From contig NZ_MQWB01000001.1 in assembly GCF_002257665.1 (NCBI RefSeq), forward strand, positions 1,675,870 to 1,739,869: 64,000 nucleotides of DNA. The letters are read 5' to 3'. Source of the stretch: Rubricoccus marinus (GTDB lineage: Bacteria; Bacteroidota; Rhodothermia; Rhodothermales; Rubricoccaceae). The translations under genes and the position numbers were made by a program. The number at the start of each line of letters is the position of its first letter. Position 1 is the first letter of the stretch. The notes under the pieces were generated by a model. That model was not told where the DNA came from and made no database searches. It was given only the letters and a program-made list of their open reading frames with translations. Below are positions 43,405 through 51,823 of this stretch, piece by piece.

Positions 43405-43412
43405 TATCTTCG
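43405..43412 (+). promoter_or_regulatory. Promoter -7-like box TATCTTCG
   Basis: TAnnTTCG box 22 bp before the ABC ATPase start; a decamer ends 9 bp upstream. Confidence 0.45.
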
Positions 43413-43434
43413 CGCATCTGCACCTGCTCACCCC

Positions 43435-44535
43435 ATGGCTACTGTCACCCTCGATCACGTCAAAAAGGAGTACGACAATGGGTTTGTCGCGGTCCACGAC
43501 GCAACGTTTCAGATCGAGCACGGGGAGTTCATCGTGCTCGTCGGTCCGTCGGGATGCGGCAAGAGTACCACGCTTCGCATGATCGCGGGGCTGGAGGATA
43601 TATCGGGTGGCACGCTCTCTATTGGGGGGCGCGTCGTTAACGAGGTGGCGCCCAAGGACCGCGACATCGCGATGGTGTTTCAGAACTACGCGCTCTATCC
43701 TCACCTCGACGTTTACGAGAACATGGCGTTCGGGCTCCGGCTTCGCAAAACGCCGAAGGCCGAGATCGATCAGCGTGTTCGGAACGCGGCGGAAAAGCTG
43801 GGGCTTGTCGATGAGCTCGAACGCAAGCCGAAGGCTCTTTCCGGAGGGCAGCGTCAGCGTGTGGCGCTTGGGCGCGCCATCGTGCGAAACCCGGCCGTTT
43901 TCCTGTTTGATGAGCCCCTTTCTAACCTCGACGCCAAGCTCCGCGTTCAAACCCGGACGCAGATCTCCAAGCTGCACCGAGAGCTGGATGCGACGATGAT
44001 CTACGTCACGCACGACCAAGTGGAAGCCATGACGATGGGCGACCGCATCGTAGTGCTGGACGCCGGGCACGTGCAACAGATCGCGCCGCCACTAGAGCTG
44101 TACAACCGCCCCGCGAACATCTTCGTCGCAGGCTTTATCGGCAGCCCGTCCATGAATTTCATCGAGGGTGCTGTGGAAGTCTCGGCCTCTGGCGCCGTTT
44201 TCGTGTCTCCCGGTTTGGAGCCTCTGGCGCTGAGGGGAGCGCCTACCGCGTCGTCCGGCATCACGTTAGGGTGCCGCCCAGAGGACCTTTACGTGCATGG
44301 CGTCGCGCCAGAGGCCAAGTCACTCGTTGATCTCGGGGCGTTTACAGTGGACGTGCTGGAGCCGATGGGGAATGAGATCGTCCTGTACGCGAGCCGCGGA
44401 GGAACCAGCCTTGTGGCGCGCGTGGAGCCTCAGGAGCTACCCGAGCCCGGTGCGAGCGTGTCCCTGAGCGCAGACGCGACGAAGCTGCACCTGTTCGATA
44501 CCGCCAGCGGCGTCTCGCTCGCGCACGGTATCTGA
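43435..44535 (+). CDS. Sugar ABC transporter ATPase (MalK/UgpC/MsmK type)
   Basis: 366 residues. Powers carbohydrate uptake. Walker A GPSGCGKST (about residues 37-45), Q-loop FQNYALYPHLDV, signature LSGGQRQRVALGRA, Walker B VFLFDEPLSNLD and switch His in YVTHDQVEAMT are all intact. Residues 240-360 form the TOBE/OB regulatory part, with PSMNFIEGAV and LGCRPEDLYV. No permease or binding protein is adjacent, so it may serve several transporters, as MsmK does. Likely regulated through the LacI-type operator just upstream. Confidence 0.93.
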   Translation: MATVTLDHVKKEYDNGFVAVHDATFQIEHGEFIVLVGPSGCGKSTTLRMIAGLEDISGGTLSIGGRVVNEVAPKDRDIAMVFQNYALYPHLDVYENMAFGLRLRKTPKAEIDQRVRNAAEKLGLVDELERKPKALSGGQRQRVALGRAIVRNPAVFLFDEPLSNLDAKLRVQTRTQISKLHRELDATMIYVTHDQVEAMTMGDRIVVLDAGHVQQIAPPLELYNRPANIFVAGFIGSPSMNFIEGAVEVSASGAVFVSPGLEPLALRGAPTASSGITLGCRPEDLYVHGVAPEAKSLVDLGAFTVDVLEPMGNEIVLYASRGGTSLVARVEPQELPEPGASVSLSADATKLHLFDTASGVSLAHGI

Positions 44536-44628
44536 ATTTTTTCCGCTCGCATACGCGAAGCGAGTTGTGGTAGTTAGAACGCCGCCCGGTCGCTCGGGCA
44601 ACATTGTTCAACCCACACCCAAGGTCCC

Positions 44629-44913
44629 ATGACCAAACTGTTCACCCGCGCGCTCGTCGCGCTCGCTTTCACGTTCGCACTGACTGGCTGCGAGGACGAC
44701 ACCGGCGTCGATCTCGAAACGCCAGCGGCCATCGAGTCTGACGCTGCCGACATCGGCAACGAGGTCGAGGCCGACATGCAGGACGCCGCTGCCGAAACCG
44801 ACGCTGCCCTCGAAGAGGCCGGCGACAACATGCAGGAGGCCGGTGCCGACGCGGCCAACGCCGTCGAGGAGGCTGGCGCTGAGGCGGAGGCTGAAATCGA
44901 AGGCGTCGAGTAA
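44629..44913 (+). CDS. Small Ala/Glu-rich lipoprotein
   Basis: 94 residues. Lipoprotein signal peptide with lipobox LTGC (Cys21). The mature 73 residues are almost wholly Ala, Glu, Asp and Gly with a heptad-like run (NMQEAGADAANAVEEAG), so probably one long amphipathic helix, perhaps a coiled coil. It resembles small Ala-rich lipoproteins that span the envelope, but no family is firm. A strong terminator follows at once, so it is probably expressed well and alone. Confidence 0.75.
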   Translation: MTKLFTRALVALAFTFALTGCEDDTGVDLETPAAIESDAADIGNEVEADMQDAAAETDAALEEAGDNMQEAGADAANAVEEAGAEAEAEIEGVE

Positions 44914-44935
44914 CCGACTCACTCCGGTTTACCCG

Positions 44936-44986
44936 TGGCCCTACGGCTGGCTCTCACGAGCCCGGCTGTAGGGCCATTTCCTTTTT
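44936..44986 (+). terminator. Rho-independent terminator
   Basis: TGGCCCTAC pairs with GTAGGGCCA (9 bp), with an inner GGCTC/GAGCC stem, followed by TTTCCTTTTT. The clearest intrinsic terminator in the window; it does not use the decamer. Confidence 0.85.
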
Positions 44987-45128
44987 AGCGCCAGAGGCCC
45001 GTCGAGTCCAGAGCCATGGCGCATGGCCGGCGTCACATAGCGCAGCACGGGGACCTGGGCCTCTGCGGGTTCAGAATTTCACGCTGACCGTCCCGAACCT
45101 CCGACATAGAGGCCGCCGGGTTGACCCT

Positions 45129-45156
45129 ACTTGCGATAACAGTTATTATCGCGATG
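45129..45156. other. dif-like Xer recombination site
   Basis: 28 bp in the 11-6-11 layout of dif sites: left arm ACTTGCGATAA, centre CAGTTA, right arm TTATCGCGATG. The arms are inverted repeats at 8 of 11 positions, meeting the centre as ATAA and TTAT, as in known dif sites; the left arm shares TGCG and ATAA with the E. coli XerC arm. It lies 40 bp before the Xer-type recombinase gene. It is A+T-rich in a G+C-rich surround and sits where the polar motif changes strand. It could instead be an operator for the recombinase gene. Confidence 0.7.
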
Positions 45157-45196
45157 GAGTATATCAGCCCTTCGAAGCTACTCGTCTCGTCGCCCC

Positions 45197-46162
45197 ATGG
45201 ACTCTGATGTAACGATCTTTGCTGGCGCATCCCCGCCTGAGTATGACCTGGCCTCTGGCGATTCTGATCTCATCCGGCTTTTCCTGCTGCGCTACGATCG
45301 GCCCAACACTCGCCGCTCCTATGAACGGGACTTACAGTCTTTCTTTGGCACAGAGGTCGTAACGCTTAATCAGGCCAGGCAGGTCACGTTTGTTCAGGTA
45401 AACGGATACATCCAGGCGCTTGAAGATGCGGACTACGCACCTGCAACACTCCGAAGGCGTATAGCCTCATTACGGGGATTCTTTGCATGGCTGATTGCAT
45501 TAGGCGCGCTCGACACGAACCCCGCTGACCGGCACGTGATACGGCGTGTAAAACGCTCTGGTGGCTCTGATCGCGCTATAACGGTTTTATCCAAGGAGCA
45601 GTCCCGGCAACTCATCGAGGCCGTAGATATGGACCATGCCTCTGGCGTGCGGAATCGGGCGCTTCTCTATACGCTCTTGCATTGCGTACTTAGAAGGTCT
45701 GAGGCTGCCGCAATGAACTTCGAACACGTCCGCCCGGTCGGGAGACATTGGGTCCTAGACTTACCCAGCACAAAAGGCGGCGCCGATCAATTCGTCAAGC
45801 TTCCTGATTTGGTTCGCAATCAGCTGGACGACTTGTCGTCTTACTACGGTGCCACGTCTGGCCCTGTCTGGAGATCATTGAGCCCGAACAGCTATGGGAG
45901 GAGGCTGTCTACAACGTCCATTTATGACATCGTAAACAAGACGGCTCGGAAAGCTGGTATCCAGGCTACCGTTGGAGCTCACACGCTCCGCCATACGGGG
46001 TGCACGCTCGCGATCGAAGCGGGTGCGACAGTCCAACAGGTTCAGACACACGCGCGGCATAAAAACCTGGAGACCACGATGATCTACGTGCACCAGCGGG
46101 ACAAGCTTGCGGACAGCGCAGCAGACTTCATCGACCTTGGTGAGAACGGCGGGAACGAGTAG
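45197..46162 (+). CDS. Xer-type tyrosine recombinase
   Basis: 321 residues. N-terminal SAM-like core-binding domain (about 22-110: [17 protein letters not shown]). The catalytic domain has the full set: Arg166 in LRRSEA, Lys193 in STKGG, His262 and Arg265 in HTLRH, His288 in ARHKN and Tyr297 in IYVH. Size and layout match XerC/XerD rather than phage integrases. The usual GLR is VLR and LGH is ARH, so it is a divergent member. The dif-like site just upstream recalls the single-recombinase systems XerS/difSL and XerH/difH. Probably resolves chromosome dimers at division. Confidence 0.85.
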   Translation: MDSDVTIFAGASPPEYDLASGDSDLIRLFLLRYDRPNTRRSYERDLQSFFGTEVVTLNQARQVTFVQVNGYIQALEDADYAPATLRRRIASLRGFFAWLIALGALDTNPADRHVIRRVKRSGGSDRAITVLSKEQSRQLIEAVDMDHASGVRNRALLYTLLHCVLRRSEAAAMNFEHVRPVGRHWVLDLPSTKGGADQFVKLPDLVRNQLDDLSSYYGATSGPVWRSLSPNSYGRRLSTTSIYDIVNKTARKAGIQATVGAHTLRHTGCTLAIEAGATVQQVQTHARHKNLETTMIYVHQRDKLADSAADFIDLGENGGNE

Positions 46163-46203
46163 CGCCGCCAGAGGCTACGCCGTGTGACCAACCAGCCTCT
46201 GGC

Positions 46204-47745
46204 GTGCCCCTCTCCTCCCGACCGGATTACGACCTCATTGTCATTGGTGCTGGGCATAACGCCCTCATCAGCGCAGCGTACGTCGCGCAAGCGGGCTACC
46301 GCGTGGCCGTGTTCGAGCGCCGCGACATCGTCGGTGGAGCGGTTTCCACCCGCGAAATCGTCCCAGGATATCAGTTCGACCTGGGGGGCTCCGCTCACAT
46401 CCTCATTCGTCTAACGCCGATCATCGAGGAGTTGGGACTTGAACAGTACGGACTGGACTACATCGAGCTAGACCCGCTGTTTTCCGCGCCATTCGAGGAC
46501 GGGGACCACCTGTTTATCTGGAGAGACGTGGACAAGACGGCCGACGACCTTGAGCGGCGATTTCCAGGAGAAGGAGACGCGTACAAGCGTTTTATCGACG
46601 AGTGGACGCCTTTCGCCAACACGGTAAAGGAGACGTTCCTGCGTTCGCCGAGCCCGTTCGAGATCGGAAAAACGTTTGCGCTTGGTGACTCGGCGAAAAT
46701 CGACTGGCAGCGAGCGATGCAAGCCATCCTTCAGCCCTATGGTGACGTCGTAGATCAGTACTTCACCGAGGAGAAGGTCAAGGCCCCCTTGGTCTGGATG
46801 GCGGCTCAGTCGGGGCCTCCGCCCACCGAACCGCTTACCGCTCCGTTCCTGCTCTGGCACCCTCTCTATCACCAGGGTGGAGTCGCGCGGCCACGAGGAG
46901 GCTCGGGGATGCTCACACAGGCACTTCGCCGCCACATCGAGGCCCACGGCGGTGACGTGTTCACGAGCAGCGCTGTCGACGAGATCCTTGTCGAGGACGG
47001 CCGGGCCTCTGGCGTCCGCGTAGGCACCGACATCAGTACCGCCAGAGGCGTACTCGCGGGCACGCACATCTTGGAGAGCGTCGGTCGCCTGCTGCCGTCG
47101 GAATACCGCCCAGAGTCGTTGAAGGGCGTCCGCGTAGGGAACGGGTTTGGCGCCATCCTGCGGCTCGCGCTGTCCGAACCCGTGCGATACAGCTCACATC
47201 CCGGAGACGACGCCCGGATCGGGCTTGGACTCGTGTGTCGAGACCGGCAGCAGATTATGGACGCGTATGCCGACTACCTCCGCGGCGAACCGGCAAAGGA
47301 CCCGCCCATCGTGGCGATGAGCTTTTCAGCCGTCGACGATTCCCTCGCGCCTGCAGGAGGCGAAGCACTGTGGTTGTGGGGACAGTACTTCCCATACGAG
47401 CTCTCAGGAGGCCGCTCATGGGCCGACATTGAGGAGGGGGTCGCCGATTCCATCTTGACGGCCTTCGAAAAGGTGGCACCTGGCACGCGCGAGAACATCA
47501 TGGGCCAGTTGTTTCAGCACCCGGAGTGGCTAGAGCGCGAGCTCGGATTGCGCCGCGGAAACGTGATGCACGTTGAGATGTCGATCGACCAGATGTTCTC
47601 GCTTCGTCCCACGATGGACCTCTCCCAGTACAAAGGCCCCGTCGATGGTCTCTTCCTGACGGGCGCGAGCACGCACCCCGGCGGCGGGATTATGGGCGCC
47701 AGCGGCCGAAACGCGGCTCGTGTCGTCCTGAAAGCTCTCTCATGA
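46204..47745 (+). CDS. Phytoene-desaturase-like FAD oxidoreductase
   Basis: 513 residues from GTG 46204 (no ATG in a suitable place). FAD-binding Rossmann motif [19 protein letters not shown] (about residues 13-31) with the following [10 protein letters not shown]. The C-terminal FAD motif reads [20 protein letters not shown] (about 483-502). This is the CrtI/PDS-like superfamily, in the branch closest to carotenoid ketolases and oxidoreductase PYROXD2-like proteins. With a lycopene cyclase overlapping downstream, carotenoid desaturation or oxidation is the best guess. Confidence 0.8.
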   Translation: MPLSSRPDYDLIVIGAGHNALISAAYVAQAGYRVAVFERRDIVGGAVSTREIVPGYQFDLGGSAHILIRLTPIIEELGLEQYGLDYIELDPLFSAPFEDGDHLFIWRDVDKTADDLERRFPGEGDAYKRFIDEWTPFANTVKETFLRSPSPFEIGKTFALGDSAKIDWQRAMQAILQPYGDVVDQYFTEEKVKAPLVWMAAQSGPPPTEPLTAPFLLWHPLYHQGGVARPRGGSGMLTQALRRHIEAHGGDVFTSSAVDEILVEDGRASGVRVGTDISTARGVLAGTHILESVGRLLPSEYRPESLKGVRVGNGFGAILRLALSEPVRYSSHPGDDARIGLGLVCRDRQQIMDAYADYLRGEPAKDPPIVAMSFSAVDDSLAPAGGEALWLWGQYFPYELSGGRSWADIEEGVADSILTAFEKVAPGTRENIMGQLFQHPEWLERELGLRRGNVMHVEMSIDQMFSLRPTMDLSQYKGPVDGLFLTGASTHPGGGIMGASGRNAARVVLKALS

Positions 47746-48467
47746 CCTACCTCACCTTTCACCTGGTGTTTGTCCTGCCGCCGATCGCGCTTCTCGCGAT
47801 TGCCCAGAAGAAGCCTCTGGCGGGAGTCGGCGCGCCAGAGGCCCTGAAGTGGATGGGCGCCGTACTCGCGCTCGCGTTCGTCTACACGACGCCCTGGGAC
47901 AATTACCTGGTGGCAAACGAAGTCTGGACGTATCCCCCGGGGCGCGTGTTGGCGACGATCGGGTACGTGCCCGTTGAGGAGTACGCGTTTTTCCTCCTGC
48001 AGCCTGTCTTAACGGGCCTGTTCTACTTCTTGCTTCGTGGCCGTGGGATTACCGACTCCGCTCCAAAGGCAAGCCCGAAGGGTTTTAGAGCTGCGCTCGT
48101 GGCTGCGTTTGTGACGCTCACAGCCGCCGGTGCAGTGTGCTTGATCACTGGGGGGCATACGCTGTACCTCGGACTCGTGCTCGCGTGGGCGGCCCCTGTG
48201 ATCGCGGGTTTGAGCTGGGTCGGGGCCCATAAGATCTGGGAGGAGCGCGCTCGTGTAGCGATCTCCATTGCCATCCCATCCCTGTACCTCTGGGCTGCGG
48301 ACCGTTTCGCGATCCTAGACGGGATCTGGAACATCACGGACGCGACGAGGACAGGCATCGAGATATTCAGCCTTCCCATAGAGGAAGCCATCTTCTTCGT
48401 GGTCACCAACGTCCTCTGTGTGTTTGGCCTCGTGCTGTTCCTGCCTTCACCCCGTACCACGCGATGA
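47742..48467 (+). CDS. Lycopene cyclase, CrtYcd-type membrane protein
   Basis: 241 residues with six or seven hydrophobic helices, in the size range of fused c and d halves of the heterodimeric cyclase. Each half shows its motif: [15 protein letters not shown] and [12 protein letters not shown] in the first; [12 protein letters not shown] in the second, where the acidic pairs are thought to form the active site. Makes beta-carotene-type rings from lycopene in the inner membrane. ATGA overlaps join it to the desaturase upstream and moeB-like gene downstream. Confidence 0.85.
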   Translation: MTYLTFHLVFVLPPIALLAIAQKKPLAGVGAPEALKWMGAVLALAFVYTTPWDNYLVANEVWTYPPGRVLATIGYVPVEEYAFFLLQPVLTGLFYFLLRGRGITDSAPKASPKGFRAALVAAFVTLTAAGAVCLITGGHTLYLGLVLAWAAPVIAGLSWVGAHKIWEERARVAISIAIPSLYLWAADRFAILDGIWNITDATRTGIEIFSLPIEEAIFFVVTNVLCVFGLVLFLPSPRTTR

Positions 48468-49597
48468 GTACGTTCAGCGCCCGCGAGCTAGAGCGATATA
48501 GCCGGCAAACCCGGTTGCCTCAGATTGGTCTCAGCGGCCAGCAAACGCTGCGCGAGGCGTCCGTTCTGATCGTTGGAGCCGGCGGGTTGGGTTCGCCAGC
48601 GGCCTTGTACCTGGCGGCCTCTGGCGTGGGCCGGCTGGGACTGGTGGACGATGATGCAGTAGACCGGAGCAACCTCCACCGGCAGGTGCTCTATGGCGAG
48701 TCTGACGTGGGCGTCGGGAAGGCGGAGGCCGCAGCTCGCCGCTTGCGCGACATGAACCCCGAAGTGGACATCGTGGTGCATGCGGAGCGCTTTGATGCCT
48801 CCAATGCGGATCACCTGGTGAGCGGATACGATGTCGTCCTCGATGGGACGGATACGTTCGCCACGCGCTACCTGATCAACGACGCGTGCGTGCTTAACGA
48901 GACGGTCAACGTGTCTGCATCGGTCTCATCGTTCAGTGGTCAGTTGTTCATACGAACCAATAACGGACCCTGCTACCGCTGCTTGTATCCGGAACCCCCG
49001 CCAGAGGCCCTCGCCCCCTCGTGTGCTGAGGCTGGCGTCCTCGGCGTCGTTCCGGGTGTTCTGGGGATGCTCCAGGCGACCGAGGCGACCAAGTGGATTC
49101 TCGGCGTCGGAGATCCGCTTGAAGGTCGACTTCTCATTGCCGACCTCCTGACCATGCGATTTCGGGACATCCTCGTGGATCGCGATCCGGACTGCCCTGT
49201 CTGTGGGCACTCTCCAACGATTCGATCGCTGGACGACGCTTCGACCCTCGACACGGCCGCGTGCACACCCCAGATGCCGACTCCCACACTGACCGTTCAA
49301 GACCTTAAAACTCGACTCGACGCGGGAGAGGACGTCTTTCTGCTTGATGTGCGCAGCCGGGACGAACACGCGTTTGCAGACATCGGGGGCGCGATTATTC
49401 CCCTCCCCGAGCTTTCCAACCGATGGGACGAACTGGATCCCTACGCTGATCGAGCCCTCGTGGTCTACTGCAAAAGCGGAGGCCGTTCAGGCGTCGCGGT
49501 CTCGATGCTTCAGTCGAGGGGCTTTGATGCTTTGAGCCTAGAGGGTGGGATCGACGCGTGGAGCGAGGAGATAGACCCGTCTGTCCCGAGGTATTGA
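48464..49597 (+). CDS. moeB: MoeB/ThiF-type adenylyltransferase with rhodanese domain
   Basis: 377 residues. The E1-like domain (about 1-245) activates the C-terminus of MoaD or ThiS: VLIVGAGGLGSPAALYLAASG (ATP loop), RSNLHRQVLY, LDGTDTFATRYLIND, and zinc cysteines CYRCLYP and CPVCGHS. A rhodanese domain (about 280-372) ends in VYCKSGGRSGVAV with the active Cys. This fusion moves sulfur for molybdopterin or thiamin synthesis; moaE at 38183 may use it. Coupled to the lycopene cyclase gene, with which it shares no function. Confidence 0.9.
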   Translation: MSTFSARELERYSRQTRLPQIGLSGQQTLREASVLIVGAGGLGSPAALYLAASGVGRLGLVDDDAVDRSNLHRQVLYGESDVGVGKAEAAARRLRDMNPEVDIVVHAERFDASNADHLVSGYDVVLDGTDTFATRYLINDACVLNETVNVSASVSSFSGQLFIRTNNGPCYRCLYPEPPPEALAPSCAEAGVLGVVPGVLGMLQATEATKWILGVGDPLEGRLLIADLLTMRFRDILVDRDPDCPVCGHSPTIRSLDDASTLDTAACTPQMPTPTLTVQDLKTRLDAGEDVFLLDVRSRDEHAFADIGGAIIPLPELSNRWDELDPYADRALVVYCKSGGRSGVAVSMLQSRGFDALSLEGGIDAWSEEIDPSVPRY

Positions 49598-49604
49598 TCC
49601 GACA

Positions 49605-51434
49605 TCAGCCTCTGGCGAACGACGCGCCGCGAGAATTCAGTTCAGATGTCAGCAGCCAGAACGTTTGGGGATGGAGCACTCCCCAATCGGTTCGCATGGA
49701 GACTTGGAGTTGATGCCGCTCGAACATGGATTCCCACTCAAGTGGGGTTCTCAGTTTCGCGGATGGGAACGCGTGTCCTGTTGGTCTCAGACTGTTAGTG
49801 ATCCGATCAACAAGATGCAATAACGGCTTTGGATACCAGCGCCTCGGTGTTGTTTCCCACACGATGATCCTCCCGCGCGTTACGCGCCGAGCCTCATCCA
49901 ATACAGCACCGGGACGATCAGCATGGTGCAACACGAAGACGAGACAAGAGTCCTCAAAAGCGCCTGGCGAAGCCTCTACCCGATCCGCCACGACACGCAA
50001 GAAGGGGATCTCTACGCGTCGCACGTCCTCGATGTCCGCGATGACGGCTTCACGACCTGCTGCCTGAGCCGCTGCCGCGACGAACCCTTCAGCGCCTCCA
50101 AAGTCCAGCAAGCGGCTTCTGGCGCCCGAGCCCAGGGCACGCTGTATGCGAGTCCACTTGCGACGCCCACGCTGCTCAAGGATATGTGGGATCAAGCTGA
50201 GAGAGGCGAGCAGGACAGCACCCGTCCACCCGATGACTATCGCAGCCGTGTAGAGCGACGGTAGGCCGACATACACCAGGTACGTAGCTGGGCTCCAGGC
50301 AACGAGCCACAGAACTGGCTTTAGGACCCTCCCCTCCCCTATGAGGACGGCAAACCAAAGGAGGGGAAGCAGATGCCAGGGATGTAGAGTCGGAGATGTC
50401 AGGATCAATGGAAAGATGAACCATCCTGTAAGCTGTGTCGTACCCAACTCTCTATGAGAACGTATTGCAATAACGGCACTAGCTACGAGTGCCGTCAATC
50501 CGAGTGCTAGGGAGGCCAACAGCCCGGAGCGTTCCGCCGCAAGAGGCCACAGCGCGGACTTGAGCACGGCGTAGGGTGCGGAGTAGAAATCGAATGTGCC
50601 CGCGTACAGGCCGAGCGACGTGATCGCCCCGCTGGTCTGCGCGAGGATGGGCGCAATGAGCGCTACTGAAATCAACAGCGCGCTGACGAGTACCCGGCGT
50701 TGCGCGCGCGCCCAGATCGCGAGGAGGGCAAACGGCCACAGCTTAGACCATCCCGCAAGTGCCAACCATCCGCCAGAGGCCAGAGCATTGCGTCGCACAA
50801 GCGCGGCAAGACCAATAGACAAGAACCCGATCGCGAGTCCCTCTGAATGCCCCTGACCTGCGATCTCGAGTACGGCGAGCGGATGCCACGCGTACAGCGC
50901 AACCATCATACGGGGTAGCGCTTTAGCGAGCGCCCACACCCCAGCGAGTTCGACCGCGACCAGCAGAATCTTGAACCCCCACCATGCCCGCCGGGGGTCC
51001 TCCCCCCCGCCCCACGCAGCAATGGCAAAAAAGGCCTGCGAGGTCGGCGGGTACACAGAGTGGTAATCCGGTGAGTTCAGGTCTCGCAATCGGACCGGGA
51101 CATCTACGCCTCTGGCGACCTGCTCGCGCGGCGTGTCCGTGTACGGGCTGATTCCCTGAAGGGTGAGGTACCCATCGAAGAGGTACCGATGCCCATCGTC
51201 CGAGAGGCTCGGCGCCAGAGGCAAAGCGAGCAGACGTAGGAGCAGGGCTACACCCAGAACGGTCCGAAACCGAGGTCGCACCTCGTGGATCGCCCAGAGC
51301 ATAGCCGGAACAGCCAACAGCGCGCACACGACAAAGGCAACACGCCACGTAACCCCGGCCTCTGGCGTCCGGGCCGTCCACGCCATCGCAGCCGTGAGTG
51401 CGACCAGCGCGCCTACCGATATATGCCGCATCAC
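49605..51434 (-). CDS. Membrane glycosyltransferase (GT87/mannosyltransferase-like) fused to a methyltransferase
   Basis: 609 residues. Residues 1-405 hold about eleven hydrophobic helices with SLSDDGHRYLFDGYLT near the first loop, like polyprenol-phosphate-dependent GT-C transferases with an acidic loop. From about 425 the protein is soluble: SRLLDFGGAEGFVAAAA resembles a SAM-binding motif I, followed by CLVFVLHHADRPG and LDEARRVTRGRIIVWE, as in class I methyltransferases. One uninterrupted frame joins the two. It probably adds a sugar to a lipid carrier and methylates something in the same pathway. Two polar motif copies lie in it. Confidence 0.75.
   Translation of the reverse strand: MMRHISVGALVALTAAMAWTARTPEAGVTWRVAFVVCALLAVPAMLWAIHEVRPRFRTVLGVALLLRLLALPLAPSLSDDGHRYLFDGYLTLQGISPYTDTPREQVARGVDVPVRLRDLNSPDYHSVYPPTSQAFFAIAAWGGGEDPRRAWWGFKILLVAVELAGVWALAKALPRMMVALYAWHPLAVLEIAGQGHSEGLAIGFLSIGLAALVRRNALASGGWLALAGWSKLWPFALLAIWARAQRRVLVSALLISVALIAPILAQTSGAITSLGLYAGTFDFYSAPYAVLKSALWPLAAERSGLLASLALGLTALVASAVIAIRSHRELGTTQLTGWFIFPLILTSPTLHPWHLLPLLWFAVLIGEGRVLKPVLWLVAWSPATYLVYVGLPSLYTAAIVIGWTGAVLLASLSLIPHILEQRGRRKWTRIQRALGSGARSRLLDFGGAEGFVAAAAQAAGREAVIADIEDVRRVEIPFLRVVADRVEASPGAFEDSCLVFVLHHADRPGAVLDEARRVTRGRIIVWETTPRRWYPKPLLHLVDRITNSLRPTGHAFPSAKLRTPLEWESMFERHQLQVSMRTDWGVLHPQTFWLLTSELNSRGASFARG
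49816..49826 (-). repeat. Polar terminus motif CCGTTATTGCA, copy 6
   Basis: First copy right of the dif-like site and the first on the - strand. Within the fusion gene, read CCG TTA TTG CAT, with the rare TTA codon. Confidence 0.75.
50465..50476 (-). repeat. Polar terminus motif CCGTTATTGCAA, copy 7
   Basis: Exact 12-bp copy on the - strand within the same gene, in a different reading frame from copy 6 (GTT ATT GCA ATA). Confidence 0.8.
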
Positions 51435-51823
51435 GAACGATCCGAGAACCAGAGGCTCAGGCGGGTGCCCGCAGCCTCGGCGCGGTCCGAGAGTTCGCGA
51501 ATCAGGAACAGGCCCCTCCCTCCGGTCTGCAACGGGTCGTCCGGCAGGGACGCCTCACGCAGTTGCTCGGAGTCCACACCGTGGCCCTCGTCTTGGATCG
51601 TGACGTGGAGCACGCGGGCCTCTGGCGCCAAGTGGACCCGGACCTCAGAGGACTCGATCCCCCGGTTGCCGTGCTCGATCGCGTTGGCAACGGCCTCGGC
51701 CACCGCAAGGCCGACCCGCGACGTGGTCTCCTCGGAGAGCCCGATCTGGACGCTCAGGCCTTCGGCGGCCTCAACGGCGCGCGTCACGGACTCGGGCGTG
51801 CTAGGAAGTGCGAGGGTGACCAT
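51431..51823 (-). CDS. RsbW-like anti-sigma serine kinase
   Basis: 130 residues, a single HATPase_c domain of the anti-sigma type: VGLAVAEAVANAIEHGN (N box), IQDEGHGVD (G1 box) and GGRGLFLIRELSD (G2 box). Such proteins bind a sigma factor and phosphorylate a STAS partner; a STAS protein is encoded at 21218. It overlaps genes on both sides within a glycosyltransferase operon, suggesting that operon's output is tied to a stress-type sigma switch. No sigma factor gene is near. Confidence 0.85.
   Translation of the reverse strand: MVTLALPSTPESVTRAVEAAEGLSVQIGLSEETTSRVGLAVAEAVANAIEHGNRGIESSEVRVHLAPEARVLHVTIQDEGHGVDSEQLREASLPDDPLQTGGRGLFLIRELSDRAEAAGTRLSLWFSDRS

Noticed and set aside
45570-45585. 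ATAACGG within the recombinase gene as another polar motif copy
   Set aside because: Only ATAACGG matches; the TGCA part is changed, so it is not counted.
45129-46162. Integrative element with attachment site and integrase
   Set aside because: No second copy of the 28-bp site, no cargo of mobile character and no tRNA nearby; gene size and catalytic layout fit Xer better.
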